Positions 24,531 to 33,142 of a DNA stretch of 35,572 nt are shown here, piece by piece. The DNA is taken from the NCBI GenBank assembly GCA_964528095.1, contig CAZGSG010000019.1, forward strand, positions 1 through 35,572. Reading direction: 5' to 3'. Position 1 is the first letter of the stretch. The number at the start of each line of letters is the position of its first letter. The notes beneath the pieces are model-generated. The model did no database searches. It was not told the DNA's origin and was given only the letters and a program-made list of their open reading frames with translations. The translations under genes and the position numbers were made by a program. Origin of the DNA: CAZGSG01 sp964528095 (GTDB lineage: Bacteria > Bacteroidota > Bacteroidia > Chitinophagales > Chitinophagaceae).

Positions 24531-24938
24531 ATGCGAATCACCGCCTTTCTTTTTTTAGTGATCCTGTCTGCCGGATGCAAAAAAACTGTAGAAAAAGTAC
24601 AGGAAGATCTTATTATCAAAGCCATGACCAATGGTCAATGGGTCATTACCAGCTTTATCAATAATGGAACAGATATCACGGCCGATTTTTCCACCTACAA
24701 ATTTCAGTATCACAGTAATAAAACAGTGGATGCAATCAAAAATGGTGTAGTGGAAAAGACTGGTAATTGGGATGGCAACGCATCGGCCATGACAATCTTC
24801 GCAGACTTTCCTTCGGCCGTTAATCCTTTACTGCTGATCAATGGCAGCTGGCATATCGATGACAATAGCTGGACCTATGTGAAAGCCTCGCAGACAAGCG
24901 GCGGTACTACAAAACTGATGCGCCTGGACAAATTATGA
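24531..24938 (+). CDS. Small lipoprotein, lipocalin-like
   Basis: The gene encodes 135 residues with a lipoprotein signal peptide (lipobox LSAGC, lipidated cysteine at residue 16). The mature part is short and beta-rich: NGQWVITSFINNGTDITADF near the start, then YKFQYHSNKTV, GNWDGNASAMTIFADF and SWTYVKAS. The pattern of a tryptophan-containing first strand and later W/F strands recalls lipocalin-like domains common in Bacteroidota lipoproteins, but the match is general. It diverges from the MG2/plug array and precedes the adhesin gene by about 210 bp on the same strand. Probably envelope anchored. Confidence 0.65.
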   Translation: MRITAFLFLVILSAGCKKTVEKVQEDLIIKAMTNGQWVITSFINNGTDITADFSTYKFQYHSNKTVDAIKNGVVEKTGNWDGNASAMTIFADFPSAVNPLLLINGSWHIDDNSWTYVKASQTSGGTTKLMRLDKL

Positions 24939-24991
24939 TAAAAAGTCCCGGCACCTGTATTTTATTATCCAATTCCTCTTTGTTTAGACCG

Positions 24992-25011
24992 GCAACATAA
25001 GTTGCTTTATT
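24992..25011 (+). terminator. Weak terminator-like hairpin
   Basis: GCAAC-ATAA-GTTGC (24992-25005) is followed by TTTATTTA. The stem is only 5 bp, so it is a weak candidate ending the lipoprotein transcript. Confidence 0.3.
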
Positions 25012-25137
25012 TAAAATCTATTATTAGGTTAGATTTGATATTATTAGGAATAATTTTTGTACTGACTAACAGGGTTAACGCGGTGCAAATAGACTGTCGC
25101 ATATAATTTTAATTGAAGGTGATTGACAAAACCGGTT

Positions 25138-25143
25138 AAGGAG
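25138..25143 (+). promoter_or_regulatory. AAGGAG in front of an in-frame ATA
   Basis: A perfect Shine-Dalgarno-like AAGGAG lies four bases before the ATA at 25148, which is in frame with the adhesin and just upstream of its signal peptide. It marks the most plausible true start. Confidence 0.4.
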
Positions 25144-25147
25144 CTCA

Positions 25148-28100
25148 ATAAGAATCAATAAATCAAACAAACTGAACAACCAAATCTGCAATACCTTTCA
25201 AAAGCTCCTTTTAGTAGTGGTGATATTTTTATCAGGAACAGGCTTTATATCTGGTCAGACACCGGTTGCCAATTTTTCGGCCAATACGCTTACAGGTTGT
25301 GGACCACTCACCGTAAGTTTTACAGATTTATCAACAGGTAATCCATTTGCATGGAACTGGGACCTGGGTAATGGGCAGTTATCTACGGCACAAAATCCCG
25401 TAGTTAGTTATGCTCCGGGCGTATATACTGTAAAACTGGTGGTCAGGGCTGCGAATGGAATTGATGAAGAAATAAAAACAAATTATATCACGGTTTCAGC
25501 ATCTCCTATTGCCGCTTTTTCTGCCGATATTACTACGGCCTGTGTGCCTGCAACTATTCAATTCAGCGACAATTCCACATCTCCACCCGGCTCCGGTAAT
25601 ATCATCAGTTGGCTATGGGATTTCGGAGATGGCAATACTTCTACCCAGCAAAATCCCACCCATATATATGCAAGCACGGGTTTTTATTCTGTGACACTAC
25701 AGGTTACCAGTAATACCGGGTGCAAAGGATTTACCGGAGCAAACAGGTATATACGCGTGGTCAATGGCATAGATGCTAATTTTGATTTTGCCCAATCAGT
25801 AACCTGCCGTCCTCCCTTTACTATTAATTTCGTGGATCAGTCGAGCGGGCCCGGCAGTTTTACTTATACGTGGAATTTTGGCAATGGATCACCTTTGTCG
25901 AATCAGCAAAACCCTACAGCCACTTATACAGCCCCGGGTACTTACCCAGTTCAATTAACTATTCAGAGTTCACTTGGATGCAATGGTACTATTCAAAAAG
26001 ATATCACCCTCACTGCTAATACAACAGATTTTATCACACCGCCAACCACCTGTATCGGCAAACCTGTGACATTTACCAATAGTTCCACCCCTGTTCCGGT
26101 ATCTTCTGCCTGGGATTTTGGAGATGGCACTACTTCTGCGCAGATCAATCCCGTAAAAACATATCTTACAACAGGAACATACCAGGTAAAACTGATCAAT
26201 ACCTACGGTAGTTGCAGTGATTCCGTTACCAAAAGCATTACGGTCACCAATCAACCTGTCGTTGATTTCGCGGCAAATGATAGTTCATCCTGCTCCGCTC
26301 CGTTTACCGTACAGTTTACAGATCTGAGTCCTGCTGCTTCTACCTGGTTATGGGATTTTGGTGATGGCAATACTTCTACTTTGCAAAATCCAGTTCATAC
26401 ATACACCAGTTTCGGATCATACAATGTAAGGCTCACTATCTCAATAACCGGTGGTTGTAGTGGTACTACCGTAAAAAATAGTTTCATACAGGTAGCTCCC
26501 ACAACGGTGAGTATTTCTAACGCACCCGCAGGTGGTTGTATTCCATTTACCTTTAGCCCGGTAGCTTCCATACAAACAGTAGATAATATCATCAGCTATG
26601 CATGGGATATGGGTGAGCCCGGCGCTACTTATACCACAGCATCGCCCACACATACCTACGCTGCAGCCGGCACTTATACCGTGCAGCTTACCGTTACCAC
26701 TCAAAGCGGCTGTACCGCTACCACTACATCGCAGGTATTAACCGGTGTATTGCCCACAGTTGATTTTTCTTATGTGCCACCTATAGCATGTGCAAGTGAT
26801 TCCGTGCGATTTACTGACCTTTCAATTACTACGCCTGGTGCAGTTGTAACATGGCTATGGGATTTTGGAGATGGGCAAACATCATCGTTGCAAAACCCCG
26901 CCCATTTGTACAGGCAGACAGGATTACAAAATGTTGTATTGATCGTGACCAATAACGGGTGTACAAATACAGCCACTCACCCGGTGCAGGTACTACCACC
27001 GGTGGCAAATTTTGGCTATACCGTAGATTGTAATAACCCGACCTCGGTTACTTTTGTTGACAGTTCATTAATAGATCCCGCTGTTACACCTATCGAGTAT
27101 AAATGGCTGATGGGAGATGCTGCAAATACAATATTTGTATATGCTTCTCCAACAGTACCAACTTTTAATTATGGCGTGTTCGGCACATTTACCGCTACAT
27201 TGATCGTTAGCAATGGCGCCTGTTCTGATACGATCAGTAAACCAGTCATACTTTCCAATATATTACCTGATTTCACCGTCAGTAAGCCATCGGTTTGTAA
27301 GAATGAAGCATTTACATTAAATGCCATTAATACAAATCCCGCGATCATCAGAAGTTATCGCTGGAGGATCGGCGTTGTGACTGCTCCGGACACGACTCAA
27401 CAAATAAGCTTCAGCATCCCCGCAATCGGCACATATGATGTAACGCTTACCACAACAGATATAAATGGTTGTGTAAAAACAAGGACGATTACCAACTTTA
27501 TTAATGTCATAGGACCTGTAGCCGGTTTTAGTCAAAACGGTCCAGGTGCATGCATAAATAAACCCGTCAGCTTTACCGATCTTTCTACACCGGCCGGCAC
27601 TATCAGCACCTGGACATGGGATTTTGGTGATGGTAACCAACAGATCTTCACCGCTGCTCCTTTCACGCATGCCTATGCGGAGCAGGGCACTTATACGGTA
27701 AGACTATCCGTGAAAGATAATAATGGATGCACAGATGCTTTTTCCCTTTCTACGCAGGTGCTTATTACAAATCCGCATGCCGACTTTAAGGCAGATACTA
27801 TCTATTGCCCGCAAACGCCATTACAGTTTACCGATATTTCTTCAGGCAATGGGCTGAGCTACGAATGGAGTTTTAGTGACGGAGGTCTTTCTACTAACAG
27901 AAACCCACTGTATTCTTTTCCTGAAGGCGATAATATATACACCGTAAAGATGAAAATTCGTGATATCGCAGGTTGCGAGGATTCTATCACCAAAACAAAT
28001 TATGTAAAAATTCGCAGTCCGAAACCTGCATTCGATATTATTGATAGTTCCGGCATCTGTATACCCTTACAAACTTCATTTACGTTTAAAGGTGCAGACT

Positions 28101-29539
28101 ATGAAAGTTTTTACTGGGACTTTGGTGATGGTTCAACCACCACCCTTAAAGATCCCCGGCATTTCTATAATAATTATGGTAGTTATACGCCAGTATTGCA
28201 CCTGACGGGTTTTGGAGGTTGCGTCAATTCCATAAGTTCTACGGTTAACCTGTACGATCCGGGCACCATTAATATTAACATAGATAATATACTTGCCTGC
28301 AATACGATAACCAGCACGTTTAATTTTACGCCTCCGCCAGGGTTTAAATTCTTATTTAATTTTGGTGACGGGGTTCTTGATTCATCTCAACAAACAACTC
28401 TTGTTCACACTTACAACGGGCCGGGTATTTATTCACCCCGTATCACTCTTACCGATAAGTCGGGTTGTGAAGGTGGTACAAATGCGCCTGTTAATATCAG
28501 GGTGCTTGGTGCGATCCCCTTATTTGGAAAAAACAGGAAAGAGTTTTGTGATAATGGAGAAGTATTGTTTTCCAATTTTACTATAAGCAATGAGAATATT
28601 ATTTCAAGCACCTGGGATTTTGGCGACGGAGGCACAAGTTCCGACATAGACCCTGCTCATACTTATACTGCACCAGGCACCTATTTTGTGCGTCTGAATG
28701 TAGTAACGGAAAGCAATTGTGCCAGTTCGTTTACAGATACCGTGCGCGTATACAGAACTCCTGTAGCAAATATCAATGGCCGTGATACGATCTGTTTAAA
28801 TGTGGCAGAACCTTGTTCTGCCGCGCTTGTGCAGGCAGATACTGCTATAAAATGGCAGTGGAATTTCGGGAATGGTGCAGCATCCGCTCAGCAGAGTACA
28901 TCAACAACATATACGGCCAGTGGAAATTATACCATTCAATTGATCTCTACCGGTAAAATAGGATGTGCCGATACAACCTACCATCCATTACATGTAGCGG
29001 CCTTACCAACAGCTACCCCTGTTGTAAACCCGATTACGATCGTATCCGGTGGCTCGGCAACGCTTGCAATGAATTATACAGGGGCAATCGATTCTTATAA
29101 ATGGTCGCCTACTTCAGGTCTTGACTGCAACAACTGCCCTTCCCCGGTAGCAACTCCCCGTGCGACTACGGATTATATGGTACAGTTAGAGGACCGTTAT
29201 GGGTGTATTAATACCAGTAAGATAACTGTGCGGGTAGTATGCCAGGATGAGAACTTCTTTATTCCGAATACATTTTCTCCGAATGGGGACGGAAGTAATG
29301 ACCGGTTTTATCCCAGGGGCAGGGGATTGTATTCTATCAAAACATTAAGAGTATTCAACAGGTGGGGCGAATTAGTCTTTGAAAAAAGAAATTTTGCGGT
29401 GAATGATGCCAGCCAGGGATGGGATGGAATGTATAAAGGAAGAAAAGCTCCTGCTGATGTCTATGTATACCAGGCGGAGATATTTTGTAATAACGGAGAA
29501 CTATTAAAACTTTCGGGTAATATTGCCCTCATATTGTAG
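25148..29539 (+). CDS. Large PKD-repeat surface adhesin with CHU_C (T9SS type B) C-terminus
   Basis: This protein of about 1,440-1,463 residues is secreted by T9SS and likely displayed on the cell surface. Fifteen PKD-like units follow each other, each marked by a variant of WDFGDGxTS (WLWDFGDGNTS, YTWNFGNG, WQWNFGNG, with degenerate YRWRIG and YKWLMG copies). After them come an Ig-like segment (YKWSPTSGLDCNNCPSP) and the gliding-motility CHU_C domain: NTFSPNGDGSNDRFYP, LRVFNRWGELVFE, GWDGMYKGRKAPADVYVY. The start is uncertain: GTG 25217 gives a signal peptide without its basic region, whereas the frame continues upstream through LLLVV and KLNNQ to an ATA at 25148. Next gene: PorP/SprF, 27 bp downstream. 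Confidence 0.85.
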   Translation: MRINKSNKLNNQICNTFQKLLLVVVIFLSGTGFISGQTPVANFSANTLTGCGPLTVSFTDLSTGNPFAWNWDLGNGQLSTAQNPVVSYAPGVYTVKLVVRAANGIDEEIKTNYITVSASPIAAFSADITTACVPATIQFSDNSTSPPGSGNIISWLWDFGDGNTSTQQNPTHIYASTGFYSVTLQVTSNTGCKGFTGANRYIRVVNGIDANFDFAQSVTCRPPFTINFVDQSSGPGSFTYTWNFGNGSPLSNQQNPTATYTAPGTYPVQLTIQSSLGCNGTIQKDITLTANTTDFITPPTTCIGKPVTFTNSSTPVPVSSAWDFGDGTTSAQINPVKTYLTTGTYQVKLINTYGSCSDSVTKSITVTNQPVVDFAANDSSSCSAPFTVQFTDLSPAASTWLWDFGDGNTSTLQNPVHTYTSFGSYNVRLTISITGGCSGTTVKNSFIQVAPTTVSISNAPAGGCIPFTFSPVASIQTVDNIISYAWDMGEPGATYTTASPTHTYAAAGTYTVQLTVTTQSGCTATTTSQVLTGVLPTVDFSYVPPIACASDSVRFTDLSITTPGAVVTWLWDFGDGQTSSLQNPAHLYRQTGLQNVVLIVTNNGCTNTATHPVQVLPPVANFGYTVDCNNPTSVTFVDSSLIDPAVTPIEYKWLMGDAANTIFVYASPTVPTFNYGVFGTFTATLIVSNGACSDTISKPVILSNILPDFTVSKPSVCKNEAFTLNAINTNPAIIRSYRWRIGVVTAPDTTQQISFSIPAIGTYDVTLTTTDINGCVKTRTITNFINVIGPVAGFSQNGPGACINKPVSFTDLSTPAGTISTWTWDFGDGNQQIFTAAPFTHAYAEQGTYTVRLSVKDNNGCTDAFSLSTQVLITNPHADFKADTIYCPQTPLQFTDISSGNGLSYEWSFSDGGLSTNRNPLYSFPEGDNIYTVKMKIRDIAGCEDSITKTNYVKIRSPKPAFDIIDSSGICIPLQTSFTFKGADYESFYWDFGDGSTTTLKDPRHFYNNYGSYTPVLHLTGFGGCVNSISSTVNLYDPGTININIDNILACNTITSTFNFTPPPGFKFLFNFGDGVLDSSQQTTLVHTYNGPGIYSPRITLTDKSGCEGGTNAPVNIRVLGAIPLFGKNRKEFCDNGEVLFSNFTISNENIISSTWDFGDGGTSSDIDPAHTYTAPGTYFVRLNVVTESNCASSFTDTVRVYRTPVANINGRDTICLNVAEPCSAALVQADTAIKWQWNFGNGAASAQQSTSTTYTASGNYTIQLISTGKIGCADTTYHPLHVAALPTATPVVNPITIVSGGSATLAMNYTGAIDSYKWSPTSGLDCNNCPSPVATPRATTDYMVQLEDRYGCINTSKITVRVVCQDENFFIPNTFSPNGDGSNDRFYPRGRGLYSIKTLRVFNRWGELVFEKRNFAVNDASQGWDGMYKGRKAPADVYVYQAEIFCNNGELLKLSGNIALIL

Positions 29540-29566
29540 CGACAGATAAAAGTGGATAGGTGAAAA

Positions 29567-30634
29567 ATGAAAATGAATAGAAAGATACCGTTCCCTTATT
29601 TTGCAATACGGATTTTACGTACCGCGATTCGTACCTGTTGCATTATAATTTGCCTCTTGCATTATACGAATAATGCAAATGCGCAGGATATTCATTTCTC
29701 GCAGTTCTTCGAAGCGCCTTTATTACGCAATCCCTCGCTTGCAGGAATCTATACCGGTGATATCCGTGTACAGGCTGTATACCGTGATCAATGGAACAGT
29801 GTGACCAATGCTTATAAAACCGGTTCGTTGAATGGAGAATACAAACTACCCGTAGGAAAGGCAGATGATTTTCTGACCGTGGGTGCCCAGCTTTTATATG
29901 ATCGTGCAGGCACCATCGGATGGACATCTGTTCATTTTTTACCTGCGTTGAACTATCACAAAGCACTGAGTGCCGACCGCAACAGGTATTTGTCAGTTGG
30001 CTTTATGGGAGGAATTGTAGAGCGCAGGTTTGATCCGTCCAAAATGACCACTAATAGCCAGTATGATGGGACAGGTATTGGGGAGAACCTGGCTAATACA
30101 AGTTATACTTATCTTGATGGAAGTGCGGGCATGAGTTATAATTCAAGCCTGAATGATAACCCCGACAACAATTTTTATGTGGGTGTGGCTTATCATCATT
30201 TCAACCGGCCCAACAATTCCTTTTATCGCAATGCAGGTATTGAAGTGAATCCCAAATGGGTATTCTCTGGTGGTATCAAATTCGCAGTAAGTGACTATGC
30301 CTATATGACCCTGCAGGCAGATCATACCAGGCAGGGTTATTTTTCAGAAACGGTCGGTGGTGGCATGTATGGATTAAAGATCGGCGGCGACCCCGCTAAA
30401 CCTGATTACACTATTCACGCCGGCGCCTTCCTGCGTTGGAATGATGCGATCATTCCGGTTATAAAACTTGACTATAATCCGTTTTCATTTGCGCTTAGCT
30501 ATGACGTGAATATTTCCAGGCTAAAAGCCTCCAGTTATGGAAGAGGTGGATTCGAACTTTCTCTTTCTTATATCGGGTTACTGGACAGGAGTACCAGATC
30601 TACATTGAATTCTACCCTTTGTCCAAGATTTTAA
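29567..30634 (+). CDS. Type IX secretion membrane protein, PorP/SprF family
   Basis: Outer-membrane beta-barrel of 355 residues. PorP/SprF proteins work with T9SS to secrete or anchor specific partner proteins; SprF is needed for SprB adhesin in Flavobacterium johnsoniae. A long basic signal peptide ends near NANAQ (residue 40). The mature start QDIHFSQFFEAPLLRNPSLA is the family's hallmark, followed by VQAVYRDQWNSV and alternating strands such as YLSVGFMGGIVERRF and FYVGVAYHHFNRPN, up to a C-terminal strand. It lies 27 bp after the PKD adhesin, which makes the adhesin its likely cognate substrate. Alternative start: Met at 29573. Confidence 0.92.
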   Translation: MKMNRKIPFPYFAIRILRTAIRTCCIIICLLHYTNNANAQDIHFSQFFEAPLLRNPSLAGIYTGDIRVQAVYRDQWNSVTNAYKTGSLNGEYKLPVGKADDFLTVGAQLLYDRAGTIGWTSVHFLPALNYHKALSADRNRYLSVGFMGGIVERRFDPSKMTTNSQYDGTGIGENLANTSYTYLDGSAGMSYNSSLNDNPDNNFYVGVAYHHFNRPNNSFYRNAGIEVNPKWVFSGGIKFAVSDYAYMTLQADHTRQGYFSETVGGGMYGLKIGGDPAKPDYTIHAGAFLRWNDAIIPVIKLDYNPFSFALSYDVNISRLKASSYGRGGFELSLSYIGLLDRSTRSTLNSTLCPRF

Positions 30635-30666
30635 TAATCCTCTTGTTACTGATTTCCCCCAGGGAG

Positions 30667-30741
30667 AACAAATTTGTTTATTGCTATTAATCACAATAAA
30701 TTTATTGTCAGTAGTTTTCAACAGCTATATACCGTTGAAAA
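30667..30741. promoter_or_regulatory. Cluster of three dyads upstream of the peroxiredoxin gene
   Basis: Perfect palindromes AACAAATTTGTT (30667-30678) and ACAATAAATTTATTGT (30693-30708) are followed by an 8-bp inverted repeat TTTTCAAC/GTTGAAAA with 11-base loop (30715-30741). They fill the spacer before the ATG at 30778 and look like operator sites, one of which may be for a redox regulator. Confidence 0.45.
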
Positions 30742-30777
30742 TTGGACAAACTTTTAATTCGTTTTAAAATTTTACCC

Positions 30778-31248
30778 ATGCCCCTCCAGCCCGGACAAAA
30801 AGCACCCGACTTTAGCCTTTACGACAGTCAAAAGAACCTTGTTTCGCTTTCTTCTTTAAAAGATAAAAATGTAGTGCTGTTATTTTTCCCCCTGGCATTT
30901 ACCAGTGTCTGCACAAAAGAGCTATGCAGTGTAAGAGATGATATTGCGATGTATAATAATGTGAACGCTGTGGTATTGGGCATTTCAGTAGACTCGTTAT
31001 ATACATTAGCCCGGTTCAAAGAGGATCAACAACTCAATTTCGCGCTATTAAGTGATTTTAACCGTGATGCGTCGGTGGCTTATGAGTGCTTATATGAAAC
31101 ATTTTCTTATGCCATGAAAAATGTATCCAAAAGAGCTGCTTTTATTATCGACGGGAATGGTATACTTCGATACACCGAAGTATTGGAGAATGCCGGTGAA
31201 GTTCCTAACTTCTCCACAATGGCCGCGATACTGCAGGAATTACGATAA
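30778..31248 (+). CDS. Peroxiredoxin, AhpE/BCP-like
   Basis: A thiol peroxidase of 156 residues reducing hydrogen or alkyl peroxides in the cytoplasm. The active-site motif is complete: P38, T42 and peroxidatic C45 in PLAFTSVCTKELC, with C50 five residues on as a possible resolving cysteine, the BCP arrangement. R in NVSKRAAFIIDGNG is the conserved arginine. The N-terminus PGQKAPDFSLYDS is typical. I chose ATG 30778 over 30742, as homology begins at LQPGQKAPDF and the 12 extra residues are non-conserved. The upstream spacer carries three dyads suggesting control of expression. The next gene is a T9SS sorting-domain protein. Confidence 0.92.
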   Translation: MPLQPGQKAPDFSLYDSQKNLVSLSSLKDKNVVLLFFPLAFTSVCTKELCSVRDDIAMYNNVNAVVLGISVDSLYTLARFKEDQQLNFALLSDFNRDASVAYECLYETFSYAMKNVSKRAAFIIDGNGILRYTEVLENAGEVPNFSTMAAILQELR

Positions 31249-31341
31249 AATATTTGTTAAAAAGCGGAGATTTACGATGCTAAATACTTGATTAGCAGCA
31301 AAAACAAAATTTTGCGTGAAATACCTTGCACATGTGAGAAA

Positions 31342-31722
31342 ATGGCACTAGTATTGGAAAATAAAAGTAAATTTGTTTCGTTGAAGCTAATTCTACCCAT
31401 AGCGTTTTTCTTACTCCTGTTGTCATTCGGTTCATCCGCGCAGGAATCTCGTGGCCCAATAGCTGAGCCACAGGCTAAAATATTAAAGCCCTACCCCAAC
31501 CCTGCTACCTCTTATATCATTTTCGATCTGCAAAAGAATTACCAGAAGGGTCTTTCTATTGTAGTATATAATTTCCCGGGCCGCAAAATGTTCGAAGCAA
31601 AGAACGTGGAAGAAAAAACAACGGTTAACCTTACTGATTTTACCCGCGGCGTATATATCTACCAACTACAGGATCAGAATGGCCGTATTACAGATACCGG
31701 CAAATTCCAGGTTTCCAAATAA
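31342..31722 (+). CDS. Minimal T9SS type A sorting-domain protein
   Basis: The 126-residue product consists of a basic N-terminus and signal peptide (LILPIAFFLLLLSFGSSAQ, about 16-34), a 13-residue spacer and then a por secretion system C-terminal sorting domain: LKPYPNPATSYIIFDL, IVVYNFPGRKMFE, NLTDFTRGVYIYQLQD and the closing strand GKFQVSK. No cargo domain precedes the sorting domain. Such domains normally route large proteins through T9SS and are removed at the surface, so a stand-alone copy is odd. ATG 31342 gives the best signal peptide; ATG 31288 would add 18 residues with two cysteines. It lies about 90 bp after the peroxiredoxin and converges on the methyltransferase gene. Confidence 0.75.
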   Translation: MALVLENKSKFVSLKLILPIAFFLLLLSFGSSAQESRGPIAEPQAKILKPYPNPATSYIIFDLQKNYQKGLSIVVYNFPGRKMFEAKNVEEKTTVNLTDFTRGVYIYQLQDQNGRITDTGKFQVSK

Positions 31723-31800
31723 GCTAATTTAGGTTTTCAACTCTCAACAGTGAAATAAGTTCTGCAGAATAGCCAGGCATATCCCTGCTGTCATCCGTTT

Positions 31801-32985
31801 TTATAGTACCTGTATGATCAGGAATTTCAGGTATTGCGTGTTCTCCATTCCCCAAATGATCGGGTGATCGGATGATTGAGCTTTGAAGACCACCTGTCTT
31901 ATTTTTCTCCGGGCATCTCTTGCTGCCATATCAATTATCTGCAGAAATAATTCAGCATGCACCAGATTAGTGCAGGAAGAAGTTACCAGGAAACCACCGG
32001 GTTTTACCAGTTTCATTCCCCGCAGGTTGATCTCTTTATATCCGGTGATGGCTTTCTGAATGGTCTCCCGGTTCTTTGTAAATGCCGGCGGGTCCAGCAT
32101 CACTACATCATATTGTCTTCCATCTTTGCCCCATTGCTTGAGTACATCAAATGCATTGGCTGTTTCGAAACGACAAATGGCATCCAGCCCATTCAGCGTC
32201 ACATTCTTTCTTGCCTGTTGTACCGCGTTCTCCGAGATATCAAGGCCCAGCACCGATTTAGCGCCATACTGCGCTGCATGGATCTCGAATGTACCGGTGT
32301 AAGTAAATGCGCCTAACACATCGGCATCTTTAACGATATGCCGGATGGCGCGGCGATTATCCTGCTGATCCAGAAAATAACCTGTTTTTTGCCCATTCTC
32401 GATATCCACATGAAACTTCAGTCCATTTTCGTTGATGATGATCTTTGTATCAAAGGGCGCGGATAAAAACCCTTTGTGTTGCGGTAACCCTTCCAGCTCT
32501 CTTACGGGTACATCGTTGCGCTCATAGATCCCTTTGGGTTCAAAGAGTTCATTCAACGCTTTTACAATCGCCGGTTTCCATACATCCATTCCAAGCGCCA
32601 GGGTCTGGATAACAAAGTAATCATTGAATTTATCGATGATCAGTTGTGGCAGGAAGTCGGCCTCGCCAAATACAAGACGACAGTTTTCGATATACCCCAG
32701 TTTGATCCTGTAATCCCGGCATTGTTTGATCCTGTTGTAAAAGAATTGTTCATTGACTTCTTCTTTGCGGTCGCGGGTGAGCAAACGGACAATTATCTGG
32801 GATTTGGGATTAATATACCCCCTGCCCACAAATTTTTTATCGTGGCTAAACACATCTACCACCTCTCCTCCTGCTACTTCGCCTTCGATCTTTTCCACTT
32901 CATTGTTAAAGATCCAGGGATGTCCATTGGCTATCCGGTTAGCGATTTTCCGCTTTAAGTACACATTTATCATATCGGGGCGCAA
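31801..32985 (-). CDS. Class I SAM-dependent 23S rRNA methyltransferase, RlmI family
   Basis: The 394-residue enzyme probably methylates a cytosine (C5) in 23S rRNA. It has an N-terminal PUA domain (about 5-75; KRKIANRIANGHPWIFNNEV), a central EEHEE-like domain, and the SAM-binding Rossmann fold: motif I GAFTYTGTFEIHAAQYGA (about 225-242), VLGLDISENAVQQARKN and catalytic motif VVMLDPPAFTKNRE with the later SSCTN carrying the conserved cysteine. Length and order match RlmI/YccW. The start could be Met1 at 32985 or Met5 at 32973. The gene is monocistronic, converging on the sorting-domain gene. Close relatives such as RlmK or RlmL differ in length and order. Confidence 0.9.
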   Translation of the reverse strand: MRPDMINVYLKRKIANRIANGHPWIFNNEVEKIEGEVAGGEVVDVFSHDKKFVGRGYINPKSQIIVRLLTRDRKEEVNEQFFYNRIKQCRDYRIKLGYIENCRLVFGEADFLPQLIIDKFNDYFVIQTLALGMDVWKPAIVKALNELFEPKGIYERNDVPVRELEGLPQHKGFLSAPFDTKIIINENGLKFHVDIENGQKTGYFLDQQDNRRAIRHIVKDADVLGAFTYTGTFEIHAAQYGAKSVLGLDISENAVQQARKNVTLNGLDAICRFETANAFDVLKQWGKDGRQYDVVMLDPPAFTKNRETIQKAITGYKEINLRGMKLVKPGGFLVTSSCTNLVHAELFLQIIDMAARDARRKIRQVVFKAQSSDHPIIWGMENTQYLKFLIIQVL

Positions 32986-33094
32986 GGTACATATTCAGGC
33001 CTGAAATCCTTATTTTATGCCAGTTATACCCGGGCATTGCCGTGAAAGCGGTCGTTTAAAAGACAATTTGTCCCAAAACAAGGCCGGGAGCAGG

Positions 33095-33124
33095 TTGGCA
33101 ATATTCTTGACTAGCTTACCTTTG
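33095..33124 (+). promoter_or_regulatory. Bacteroidota-type promoter of grpE
   Basis: TTG at 33095-33097, 19 bases, then TACCTTTG at 33117-33124: a full match to the phylum's primary promoter. It lies about 18 bases before the ATG at 33143 and shows that the long upstream ORF start (33017) is not real. Confidence 0.8.
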
Positions 33125-33142
33125 CAAACAATTTTGAAAAAA

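Noticed and set aside
25217..29539. Several other-frame ORFs of 60-117 residues inside the adhesin gene, such as 27317-27670 minus
   Set aside because: They are shadows of the PKD repeats; only the main frame shows domain motifs.
33017..33142. Extended N-terminus of GrpE
   Set aside because: The canonical promoter at 33095-33124 lies inside it, so this part is not translated.
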